From Candidatus Bipolaricaulota bacterium (lineage in GTDB: Bacteria; Bipolaricaulota; Bipolaricaulia; RBG-16-55-9; DRXL01): 64,000 nt of DNA. How positions within the stretch are numbered: the first letter of the stretch is position 1; the number at the start of each line of letters is the position of its first letter. Below are positions 36,513 to 44,665 of the stretch, in pieces. The notes beneath the pieces are model-generated. The model ran no database searches, was not told the origin of the DNA, and saw only the letters and a program-made list of their open reading frames with translations. The stretch lies in the NCBI GenBank assembly GCA_025060395.1, contig JANXCC010000002.1, positions 228,234 to 292,233 of the forward strand. Direction: 5' to 3'. A program made the translations under genes and the position numbers.

Positions 36513-37208
36513 GTGCGCGCAAAGCGTCAGCGGCTATCATCGCAAAAGACCGCTTCAGGACTACCTTGGTATCGCCAGCCGATGCTGGTAGGGCTGGCTG
36601 TTGGTGGTGCGGTCATCGTGGGACTTGTGGTATTAATAATCGTCTTTTCGCGCCCTGCTGAAGAGAGCTTTCAGGTAACGCGCCCTGTGGGGCAAGATTT
36701 TCTGCCGGAGATGGGCGATCCCAACGCCCCTGTGACGGTCTACGAATACGCGGACTACCAGTGCCCCGCATGTGGCTACTTTGTGAAGCAGTATAAGCCT
36801 AGAATTGATAGTGATTATATTCAGACGGGCAAGGTGCGCTGGATCTTTAAGAACTTTGCGTTTTTAGGGCCGGAGTCGGTTTGGGCGGCCGAAGCCGCTT
36901 ATTGTGCGGCAGAGCAGGGAGGGTTCTGGGCTTATCACGATAAGCTGTTTGCGAATCAGCGTGGGGAGAATCGCGGGGCGTTTAGCAAGCCTAACTTGGT
37001 GCGCTTTGCGCGCGAGTTGGGCCTCAAAGTCGACGATTTCCAGCAATGTCTTGAGTCGGGAAGATACAGAGAGAAGATCCAAAACGAACTGCGTGAGGGC
37101 CAAGCTCAAGGGATCAATTCTACGCCGAGCTTTTTGGTCAATGGGCAGCTTGTGCGCGGTGCGGACTATTTGCGCCTGCGCGAGCTGATTGAGCGAAATC
37201 TCCCCTAG
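36513..37208 (+). CDS. DsbA-like thiol-disulfide oxidoreductase, membrane anchored
   Basis: 231 residues. GTG 36513 is preferred because the AGGAGGG site is 6-8 nt before it; the ATG at 36507 touches the site. One transmembrane helix (about 28-50) and then a thioredoxin-like domain outside the membrane: YEYADYQCPACGYF (CPAC active site), VRWIFKNFAFLGPESVWAAE, and a cis-proline in NSTPSFLVNGQ. The DsbA/Thioredoxin_4 type introduces or shuffles disulfides in exported proteins. It may serve the secreted VWA and CARDB proteins and the cytochrome. It starts 32 nt after the FAU-1-like gene. Confidence 0.88.
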   Translation: MRAKRQRLSSQKTASGLPWYRQPMLVGLAVGGAVIVGLVVLIIVFSRPAEESFQVTRPVGQDFLPEMGDPNAPVTVYEYADYQCPACGYFVKQYKPRIDSDYIQTGKVRWIFKNFAFLGPESVWAAEAAYCAAEQGGFWAYHDKLFANQRGENRGAFSKPNLVRFARELGLKVDDFQQCLESGRYREKIQNELREGQAQGINSTPSFLVNGQLVRGADYLRLRELIERNLP

Positions 37209-37217
37209 AGCTGGGCC

Positions 37218-37246
37218 TTGACAAAGCCCGCGCCCTCCCGTACTCT
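37218..37246 (+). promoter_or_regulatory. Candidate promoter of the MoxR/VWA locus
   Basis: A perfect TTGACA (37218-37223), 17-bp spacer and a weak -10, TACTCT (37241-37246), upstream of an AGAGGAGGG site and ATG 37265. Confidence 0.55.
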
Positions 37247-37264
37247 TAGCAAAGAGGAGGGCTC

Positions 37265-38953
37265 ATGTGGCGTGGGTGTGTCATGGGGCTGGTCGCGGCG
37301 GCCTGGGCCAGTGCTTTCGGGCTCGCTCAGGTGCGAATTGAACAGATTGAACTGGGATTCAATGGGCGCTTCTTCCCCGGAGCATTTACCCCCTTGACGG
37401 TCACCGTGAGCTCCACAGCGCTAGCTCAACATCTCGTCCTAGAAGTCTCTCAAGAGATCCGGGAGTTCACAGAGCACCGCGTTGTGGAGCGAGTGCGAGT
37501 GCCACTCAGCTTGGCTTCAGGAACGCGCAAAATCATCTCGTTCGATTTTCCCATCTATAGCGTGAGCACGCCGGCACAGATTGTGCTCGCCGACGGCACC
37601 CGCGAGCTTGCTCGCTCCACCCTGGACGTGCGCGAGCTGTGGAGCGAGACCCCCTTGGTCTTAGGAATCGCCGTTGCTGCTATGCCCTCTGTAGAGCTCA
37701 TCGATATAGAGAAGCTTCCCAAGCGCTGGACAAGCTACGATGGCGTTGGGCGGATCTTCTGGGGACGAGCTGATCCTGAGCGATTGACCGTGGAACAGCG
37801 CCAGGCCTTGCAAGGATGGTTAGTGCGCGGGGGCGAACTGATCGTTCTGTCAGGGGAGAATTGGTATGAACAGAGCTCGGGCTGGTGGATGGGGCTCCTG
37901 CCTATTGCAAACGGGCGTGTGATACGTCATGAGTTTAACGGCCAAGAGATCTTATGGGTTGAAGGGGAGCCGCGGACGGGAGCGCAGGTGAAGCATTGGG
38001 CCTATGGGCGTCCGCTGGTCTGGGAGCGCTCGGTGGGGAAGGGCAAAGTCGTACTCGTCGCGATTGCGACCCTGCCCGAAGATCTTAAGCTTGCTGAGCT
38101 CTCTATCCGTCAGACTGCTGAGGATGACCTAGTGATCGTTCGAGCGCTTGGGGCGATGATCGTTCCCTTCCCCTCGCGAGAGCTCATAGGGGTCTTGTTG
38201 GTACTCTTTGTGCTTGGGGTAGGATTGAGTGGGATGCTCATAGCGCGATGGAGCAAGACGCCCTTGGGAGTGGGCCTCCTCGCCTTGATATTCTCTAGCG
38301 TGCTCTTGAGCTATCAGCGCAGTCCAGGGTTCTCTAGTGAGAAATATTCCCTCGATATTGGAGTGATCCAGATGTGGTCAGGGGAGCCAGTAGCCTGGGA
38401 GCGTGCGTGGTACGGGGTTTTCTTCCGTCATTCTCGGGATGAGCAGTTGATGACCTCAGCAGATGTGGTGAGTACGCTGAGGCCATCGCGTCAGGCGCTG
38501 CGCTCCGAGACAGAGCTCATCCGGGAACTTCTGTCTCGCGGTGACTGGCAGCTCAAGTTTCATGGGGAGCGTGGCTCAGTGAGCTTCTTCAGGGTGGAAC
38601 GCTTTTTAGAGCCCTTTGTGCGCTGTTCGTTCAAGGGATCCCGCGTATGGGTATCTAATCAGGCTCCTGTGGCATTGCGGGACGTAATCGCGTATAGTGG
38701 AGACATGCTCTCTTGGTTAGGGACTATCCCTGCCCAAGCGGAGGATGTGCGCCCACTGGCGGAGCACATAAGTATGACAGAATGGGTGAATGCTCTCACA
38801 CCGGAGCGTCGACGGCTATGGCAGCAGTGGGGCTCTCTCTCAGGTAAGGCAGGGCTGATCGGCTGGATAGAAGACACTCTTATCTCGCCGATTCGTCGTG
38901 CTGATGGAGAACAGCGCACTGTCCTTCGCCTGGTGCTCCTGGAAGGAGAGTGA
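37265..38953 (+). CDS. Uncharacterised exported protein of the MoxR/VWA locus
   Basis: 562 residues. A signal peptide (about 1-21), an extracellular beta-rich part (QVRIEQIELGFNGRFFPGAF onward), a GATase-like/DUF4350-like segment around residues 180-200 (LQGWLVRGGELIVLSGENW), two transmembrane helices (about 305-345), and a second extracellular region. The GATase-like fold without catalytic residues is common in proteins next to MoxR-DUF58-VWA genes. It starts the locus, with a good ribosome binding site, and its stop lies next to the following gene. I know no specific function; exported assembly or scaffolding for the VWA proteins is a guess. Confidence 0.7.
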   Translation: MWRGCVMGLVAAAWASAFGLAQVRIEQIELGFNGRFFPGAFTPLTVTVSSTALAQHLVLEVSQEIREFTEHRVVERVRVPLSLASGTRKIISFDFPIYSVSTPAQIVLADGTRELARSTLDVRELWSETPLVLGIAVAAMPSVELIDIEKLPKRWTSYDGVGRIFWGRADPERLTVEQRQALQGWLVRGGELIVLSGENWYEQSSGWWMGLLPIANGRVIRHEFNGQEILWVEGEPRTGAQVKHWAYGRPLVWERSVGKGKVVLVAIATLPEDLKLAELSIRQTAEDDLVIVRALGAMIVPFPSRELIGVLLVLFVLGVGLSGMLIARWSKTPLGVGLLALIFSSVLLSYQRSPGFSSEKYSLDIGVIQMWSGEPVAWERAWYGVFFRHSRDEQLMTSADVVSTLRPSRQALRSETELIRELLSRGDWQLKFHGERGSVSFFRVERFLEPFVRCSFKGSRVWVSNQAPVALRDVIAYSGDMLSWLGTIPAQAEDVRPLAEHISMTEWVNALTPERRRLWQQWGSLSGKAGLIGWIEDTLISPIRRADGEQRTVLRLVLLEGE

Positions 38954-38955
38954 CA

Positions 38956-39612
38956 ATGCGCTATCTTGTCGCGGTGAATAGATCATGGTCGGCATATGTC
39001 AACTATTTAATTTTAACTGGGATCCCTTTGGTGTTCGCCTTGCCGTCGCCAGCGCGTGTAGACGCTCTGATCGAACCTCGTTTGGATTTGGCTCCCGTCT
39101 TCCTGATCATCGCGACGGCGCTCTTTGCCGTGTATTCGTTGAACTTTGGGCTAGCTCATGCTCAGCTTGAGAGTGCTCCTGGAGAGATTCGTTTACAATT
39201 GTTGGCTCACGTCCTCTTTTTGCTGGTAGTGAGTCTGCCGTATTGGACAGTCTTTACTGGTATTACGGGACACGGAGTAGATCGTCTTGGAGGAGCCTTA
39301 GGCTATTTGGGGCTCTACGGGACATGTTGGGCGTTCCTTGGTGTGCCTATAGGGCGACGGTGGCCCACGGAGATCGCGCAGTTTCATGTCAAGTACGCCT
39401 TGTTGATTCTTGCCCTGGGGACAACGTTCTTCGTGCTGAGGCCTTTGAATCCGTTCTTGATGCTCTCGCTCTGGTTCGGCGAGGGTGCTCTTCGTGAACA
39501 AGTGGGATTCTTGATCTCAGGGTACACATCGTTGATGGTCGTAGCTTATGTTCTTTCACGATGGGGAATTCGAGGAGGAGATCATGCCCTCGTTCGAGGC
39601 CATACGCGCTAG
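38956..39612 (+). CDS. Polytopic membrane protein of the MoxR/VWA locus
   Basis: 218 residues from ATG 38956, which follows GGAAGGAG by 7 nt; a GTG overlapping the upstream gene is less likely. Six hydrophobic segments are visible (roughly residues 13-32, 43-62, 77-97, 109-127, 138-158 and 178-200), with short loops and no catalytic motif. It overlaps the next gene by 29 nt. I recognise no family. Its size and place suggest an ABC-permease-like or YnbB-like membrane partner, but this cannot be shown. Confidence 0.65.
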   Translation: MRYLVAVNRSWSAYVNYLILTGIPLVFALPSPARVDALIEPRLDLAPVFLIIATALFAVYSLNFGLAHAQLESAPGEIRLQLLAHVLFLLVVSLPYWTVFTGITGHGVDRLGGALGYLGLYGTCWAFLGVPIGRRWPTEIAQFHVKYALLILALGTTFFVLRPLNPFLMLSLWFGEGALREQVGFLISGYTSLMVVAYVLSRWGIRGGDHALVRGHTR

Positions 39613-41152
39613 TCTGGAACGTCGGCAGCGCCTAGTGCACGGGCTGGAGCTGGCCAGCTGGGCATTGCTGGGGAGCCTGGGAGCGACTGTGCTGATGCTC
39701 GTTGGTGGTGCTGTGGGGATCTGGAAGGCCGTCCCTTTCTTTGCTTGGATGCTTGGCAATCTCTGCATCGGAGCTGGGGCATTCGTTATAGGCTGGCTCC
39801 GCCCGGTGAATACTGTAGAGCTGCTCTTTCGTGCGGATCGCCAGTTGCGCAGTCAGGAGAGGCTGGTGACGCTGTATGAACTGAAACTAGGCTATGGCCC
39901 TAAAGAATTCCTTCCGTTGCTGGAGCGCCAGCTCGAACAGCTCCCCGTGAACGTCGCCTATGCCTTGCCTCTGTCATTGTGGGTCCGAAGGTGTTGGATA
40001 GTGATAGCACTCTTGGCTGTCGTGTGCTTGGGCATGACGAGCTTGGTGCCGCTAAGCTCGGTCTTTGTGCACCCTGAGACCAGCCGCTCTCAGACGGCTT
40101 CATCAGACCTAGAATCTCAGCGGGCGTTCCAGCTACTCGAATGGTTGCGGACACCTTCAACTGAGCTTACTCATAAACTGAGCTCGATGCGAGAGCGCCT
40201 TGAGAGGGCTCGCGCCGCGCTCGCCCTCGATCCCAGCGATCCCCGCGCTCGTGCCACGCTCCAACACCTTCACGCCGAGCTCATCCAAGAACAGCAGCGC
40301 CTTGCACCTCCCCCGCCTCCCATTGAAGAGGATCAATCGAAGGGCTCAGGGCCCGAAGCTTCCTTAGTCGAGGGCTCTCCACATGAGCTGCGTTCCTCGC
40401 AGCCAAGAGGGTCTGAGACCCAAGAACTCGCCCAGCTTCTGCAAAGCTTGCGTAGCGTCTCCGAGACTGCGCCACACCTCTCCCCAGAGGAGCTCCAAAA
40501 GCTCCTGGAGAAGCTCCGCGAGACTAATCCAACTGCTGCTACCCTTGCTGAGCAGCTCTGGCAACTGACACAAAACCCTGAAGAGTTCCGTGAGCGTCTT
40601 GAAGAGATCTTACGAGAGCTTGAGGCCCGCCAAGCCCTTCGCGAACACCTAGAGCATCTCCAGCGTGAGCTTGAGTCAGTGCTCGCTCAAACCGAACCGC
40701 CAGTCGGGCGCGAAGGATCTCCCGAAGACCCCCTCAACACCACAACCTCCCGTGAAGAAGGTCCTTCTCAAGCCCGTTCCGAAGGTCAGCGCAGCTCAGC
40801 TTCAGAAACTCATGGGGTTCAGTCCCTAGAGTCTTCCGAGGAAGGAGAACCATCGGCTGGAACGGGACGAGGCACCGCCCCGCTCGATCCGGAAGCCATA
40901 TCAGACCTCCCCGATCTCTCACAGTGGCGAGAGCGTGCGCTCCCCGTCCCAGGAGCTCGCAGCGAGGACCTCGAGATACTCTTCGAGATCGTCACCATGG
41001 AATTGCCTCAGGACGCTGAGAGTTCTCTCAGCCCTGTCCTGGTGCAGATCGACTATGCCAAGGTCGAGGCCCTGCTCGATCTCTTTGAAATTCCCGAGGA
41101 GCTTCGTGATGCCGTCCGTCGATACTTTTTGAGTCTCAGCAACCAGCCGTAA
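39584..41152 (+). CDS. Membrane protein with long Glu/Pro-rich coiled-coil region
   Basis: 522 residues from ATG 39584 (GAGGAGGAG site). The N-terminus has two close hydrophobic segments (about 24-44, 50-68) and a third near 140-160, a DUF4175-like beginning. The remaining 350 residues are highly charged: coiled coil from about 195 (LSSMRERLERARAALAL), a proline stretch (RLAPPPPPIEEDQSK), an arginine-glutamate helix (RLEEILRELEARQALRE), low-complexity Ser/Glu/Gly, and a compact end (EEVxVxMELPQDAESS-type). Proteins like this recur beside MoxR/VWA genes. It may be a substrate or scaffold. Confidence 0.7.
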   Translation: MPSFEAIRASLERRQRLVHGLELASWALLGSLGATVLMLVGGAVGIWKAVPFFAWMLGNLCIGAGAFVIGWLRPVNTVELLFRADRQLRSQERLVTLYELKLGYGPKEFLPLLERQLEQLPVNVAYALPLSLWVRRCWIVIALLAVVCLGMTSLVPLSSVFVHPETSRSQTASSDLESQRAFQLLEWLRTPSTELTHKLSSMRERLERARAALALDPSDPRARATLQHLHAELIQEQQRLAPPPPPIEEDQSKGSGPEASLVEGSPHELRSSQPRGSETQELAQLLQSLRSVSETAPHLSPEELQKLLEKLRETNPTAATLAEQLWQLTQNPEEFRERLEEILRELEARQALREHLEHLQRELESVLAQTEPPVGREGSPEDPLNTTTSREEGPSQARSEGQRSSASETHGVQSLESSEEGEPSAGTGRGTAPLDPEAISDLPDLSQWRERALPVPGARSEDLEILFEIVTMELPQDAESSLSPVLVQIDYAKVEALLDLFEIPEELRDAVRRYFLSLSNQP

Positions 41153-41167
41153 CCAAGGAGTGTCCTG

Positions 41168-42160
41168 ATGACTGAGAAGAGAATTCGCTTCTTGCAAGAG
41201 AAATTCCATGAACTTATTGAAGAGATCCGCTCTGTGATCATCGGTCACGAAGAAGTTATTAAGCAAGTGTTGATCGGCTTGTTATGCGGGCAGCACTTGT
41301 TACTAGAGGGGGTTCCGGGGCTGGGCAAGACGCTATTGGTGCGGACGCTAGGGAAGGCCCTGGGCTTGAAATTTGCACGCATTCAGTTCACTCCAGACTT
41401 GATGCCCGCGGATATCATCGGGACACGCATTCTCGTTGAGGATGAGACTGGTCGACGCCATTTTGAATTTGCTCGTGGGCCGATCTTCGCTCATCTGATC
41501 TTAGCTGACGAGATCAATCGCGCCACACCTAAGACGCAGTCAGCCCTCTTAGAAGCCATGCAGGAGCGCAGCATCACCGTGAGCGGAGAGACATACCAAC
41601 TCGAAGAGCCTTTTATGGTCTTGGCAACGCAGAACCCCATCGAGATGGAGGGGACATACCCCTTGCCGGAAGCCCAGATCGACAGGTTCTTCTTTAAGAT
41701 CATGTTGCGTTATCCGTCCTTGGGCGAACTCGAGGAGATTCTGCGGCGCCATGGAGGCGTTCAGGAAGCTCGGGCTGTGAGACAAGTCTTAACGCGTGAG
41801 GAGCTGCTGGAGGCGCAACGGCTCGTGGCGCAATGGCCCACAGCGTCGCCGTTGCGGCGCTACGCAGCTCGGCTTGTCTATGCGACGCAGCCCGCTTCAG
41901 AAGACGCACCTGAGCTCGTCAAAAAGTATGTCGAATACGGAGCGAGCCCGCGTGCGGCGCTCGCTCTCATCTGGGGCGCCAAGGCCCATGCGTTCCTCTC
42001 GGGAGAGCTCAATACCCGTGTCGCCGATATTCAAGCCGTCTTTTACCCCAGTCTGATCCATCGGATCATTCGGAACTTCCGGGGAGAGGCCGAAGGTATC
42101 CCCGTCGACCAAATCTTGCGGCAAGTCTATGAGCATATCCAGCCTACGGAAGCGCGATGA
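41168..42160 (+). CDS. MoxR-family AAA+ ATPase
   Basis: 330 residues. Walker A GVPGLGKTLLVRTLG, the MoxR mark FARIQFTPDLMPADIIGT, Walker B HLILADEINRATPKTQSALLEAMQE, sensor 1 LATQNPIEMEGTYPLPEAQIDRFFF and a C-terminal lid with GASPRAALAL. MoxR ATPases act as chaperones that load metals or assemble complexes, typically with VWA partners such as the DUF58 protein encoded next door (32-nt overlap). All motifs are intact, so it should be active. Confidence 0.95.
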   Translation: MTEKRIRFLQEKFHELIEEIRSVIIGHEEVIKQVLIGLLCGQHLLLEGVPGLGKTLLVRTLGKALGLKFARIQFTPDLMPADIIGTRILVEDETGRRHFEFARGPIFAHLILADEINRATPKTQSALLEAMQERSITVSGETYQLEEPFMVLATQNPIEMEGTYPLPEAQIDRFFFKIMLRYPSLGELEEILRRHGGVQEARAVRQVLTREELLEAQRLVAQWPTASPLRRYAARLVYATQPASEDAPELVKKYVEYGASPRAALALIWGAKAHAFLSGELNTRVADIQAVFYPSLIHRIIRNFRGEAEGIPVDQILRQVYEHIQPTEAR

Positions 42161-43001
42161 GTCTTTCTGGAAGCGCATCTCTTCGCTCCAGCTCTTGGTG
42201 CGCCACCGGGCAGAGGGCCAAGCCGGCCCCTGGATGACCCGCCGCGCCGGCATGAGCCTCGAGTTCGCCGAATACCGAGAATACCATCCCGGCGATGACT
42301 TCCGCTATGTCGATTGGAATCTCTACGGGCGACTCGACCGGCTCTTTGTAAAGGTCTTCCATCGAGAGGAGAATATTCCCGTCTATATGCTCCTTGACAC
42401 AAGTCGTTCTATGGCGGTAGGGGGAAAGCTCTCCTATGCGGGAGAGCTCGCTGGGGCCCTCTCGTATATCGCGCTGAAAGACATGAACCGGGTAGGGGTC
42501 TTCACGTTTGCGCGCACTCTGGTTCACGGAGTGCCTCCGCGCGGTGGGTTGTCCCATCTCCACAAGATCTTGAACTTTCTCGAAGAGCTCCGGCCTGCTG
42601 ATCAGACGTCTTTACGCGTAGCTTGCGAAGAGTTCAGCAAGCTTCCGCTGCGTCGTGGCCTGGTCGTCTTGCTCAGCGATATGTTCGATCCTGAAGGATA
42701 CGAACACGGGTTATTACAGCTGCTCATCAAGCGTCATGAGATCGCCCTTGTGCAGATCCTCGCCCCGGAAGATGTCAATCCGCCAATAGAATATGAAGCG
42801 CGGCTTGTCGATAGCGAGGGGTTGGCGGAGTTCTCTGTATCGGCTTATGCGGTAGCGCGCTATCGCCGTCGATTGCTTCAGTATGAGCAAGAGTTAGAGG
42901 TGTTTTGTCGCGCGCATCAGATTCGGTATAAACAGCTCTCAGCGGCGCGTCCGCTGGAGCGAGCTCTGTTGGAGGACCTACGCGGGGTGCTCGTGGTATG
43001 A
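42129..43001 (+). CDS. DUF58 protein with degenerate VWA domain
   Basis: 290 residues. The N-terminal DUF58 motif is RRAGMSLEFAEYREYHPGDDFRYVDWNLYGR, followed by a VWA-like fold: YMLLDTSRSMAVGGKL (MIDAS-type DxSxS) and later VVLLSDMFDPEGYE. DUF58 proteins are the usual partners of MoxR ATPases. The start is 32 nt inside moxR and the stop overlaps the next gene by 4 nt. A second ATG further in gives a shorter form, but the N-terminal 35 residues look like a normal lead. Confidence 0.92.
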   Translation: MSISSLRKRDESFWKRISSLQLLVRHRAEGQAGPWMTRRAGMSLEFAEYREYHPGDDFRYVDWNLYGRLDRLFVKVFHREENIPVYMLLDTSRSMAVGGKLSYAGELAGALSYIALKDMNRVGVFTFARTLVHGVPPRGGLSHLHKILNFLEELRPADQTSLRVACEEFSKLPLRRGLVVLLSDMFDPEGYEHGLLQLLIKRHEIALVQILAPEDVNPPIEYEARLVDSEGLAEFSVSAYAVARYRRRLLQYEQELEVFCRAHQIRYKQLSAARPLERALLEDLRGVLVV

Positions 43002-44665
43002 TCTTTCTCAGCGCCTGGGCTTTCGGGTTGTTGAGTTTAGCGGGGATTATAGCGCTCTTGTATTTTCTGAGGCGGCGTGAGGAGCGCGTTGTCGTCTCAG
43101 CTATTTGGCTCTGGGAAGAAGAGCTTGAGCGTCCGCGAAGCGCGTTGACGTTCCTGTGGACTAAGATCTGGTTATTGCTTGTGCAAGTAGCAGCTCTGGC
43201 GGCGTTGGTCTTTAGTCTGGCTCATCCAACGCTGACGCAAGAATTTCTTGGGGGTGGTACGCTGGCACTCATTCTTGACGGCAGTGCGAGCATGCAGACT
43301 CTGGAGGGCGAAAGGACTCGATATGATCTCGCGAGGGCGCGTGCCATAGAGCTGATCGAGAAGCGCCGTCCCGCCCGATTGACGATTATCCAAGCGCAGC
43401 AGAATCCCAAGCTGCTAGTGCCGTTGACGGAAGACAAGGCGCAGGCTCTTGCCGTTCTGAGGGCCTCTCAACCGACGCTACAGAGTGACGCGTCGCCCCT
43501 CGATGTGCTCGAGTTGGTGCGCAGTCAAGGCGAGCTGGATCAATTCACTGAAGTGATATACATAGGCGATCACGCCCTGGAATTGCCTATAACCCAGGTC
43601 ATAGTGAGCGAACCAAAGAAGAACTTGGCCATCACGGGTTTGGCTGCTCGGCCCTTGCCCGACGGCTCATTCCGTGTTGTGGTGTGGGCCCGGGTTGAGA
43701 ATTTTTCCTCAGAAGCTCTGGAAGGTACTTTGTATCTCTTCGCCGAAGAGGTGGAGATCCTCCAAGAGCGCCTGTATCTTGGGCCTGGGGAGCGGCGCAT
43801 GATCGAAGCAATAGCGCCTGGATATACACGCTTTCGTGCTATGGTGGACGTCGCAGACGACTTCGTCTTTGACAACATCCGATACTCCGTCGTTCCTAGA
43901 CGCCCGAAGTTAAAAGTTCGCTGGCTTGGAGAACGCAATTTCTTCCTCCTGCGCGCTCTCAACACGTTTGCTGAACCGTCCTTACACACCGATGAGACAG
44001 AAAGATACGATCTCATTATTGCCATCAATAGCGCGATACGCCCTTTAGGGGCAGCGTTGTTGGTCAATAGCGTGGCGGAGCCGTGGGTTATGCGCCCAGG
44101 GACCATCGGCGAGCTTGGCTCACTGCAGATACTAACTCCTACTCATCCGATTGTGCAGAACGTGCAGGCGGAGCATTTGCGCTCGGCTACGATCCCCGTA
44201 ACTCAGCTGGCCTCTGGTGTGCAGACCCTCATAGCCTCAGGGGATCAGCCCATCGTGGCTGTGTATCGCTCTGAAGGCCTAAGCTTTGTGTATCTTGGGG
44301 TTGACCTGAAGAACTCTCCCTTGGTGCTCACCCCAAGCTTTCCTATCCTCGTGCGTAACAGTATCTATTGGCTACTGCCTGATTTGGGATTGTCCTCAGA
44401 GCGATTCGTATCCGATGAGTTTGCTACCCCGGGTTTTACGGATCAGATCGCGATTAATCTCGATCCGACTGAATCCGAGATCAATCGTGCTCATTCTCAT
44501 AAGCTCGTTGCACAGCCGAGCCTGACCAAAGAGATACCCAGTCAGATGCACATTCCTCTATGGTATCTTGGGGTGTGGGTGGCTTTCGGGCTGCTCTTCG
44601 TTGAGCTCTTATGGTATTATCGGAGCTTATGGCGTCGAGGATGGTGGAGCGATGATACTGTATGA
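42998..44665 (+). CDS. BatA-like membrane protein with VWA domain
   Basis: 555 residues. Two N-terminal transmembrane helices with the aerotolerance-regulator N-terminal pattern (LLYFLRRREERVVVSAIWLW), then a VWA domain with LALILDGSASMQTLEGERTR (DxSxS metal site), an extracellular beta part, and a final transmembrane helix near 520-542. BatA-type proteins expose a VWA domain to the periplasm and work with MoxR and DUF58. The gene overlaps its neighbours by 4 and 14 nt. Full Bat nomenclature is not justified here. Confidence 0.85.
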   Translation: MIFLSAWAFGLLSLAGIIALLYFLRRREERVVVSAIWLWEEELERPRSALTFLWTKIWLLLVQVAALAALVFSLAHPTLTQEFLGGGTLALILDGSASMQTLEGERTRYDLARARAIELIEKRRPARLTIIQAQQNPKLLVPLTEDKAQALAVLRASQPTLQSDASPLDVLELVRSQGELDQFTEVIYIGDHALELPITQVIVSEPKKNLAITGLAARPLPDGSFRVVVWARVENFSSEALEGTLYLFAEEVEILQERLYLGPGERRMIEAIAPGYTRFRAMVDVADDFVFDNIRYSVVPRRPKLKVRWLGERNFFLLRALNTFAEPSLHTDETERYDLIIAINSAIRPLGAALLVNSVAEPWVMRPGTIGELGSLQILTPTHPIVQNVQAEHLRSATIPVTQLASGVQTLIASGDQPIVAVYRSEGLSFVYLGVDLKNSPLVLTPSFPILVRNSIYWLLPDLGLSSERFVSDEFATPGFTDQIAINLDPTESEINRAHSHKLVAQPSLTKEIPSQMHIPLWYLGVWVAFGLLFVELLWYYRSLWRRGWWSDDTV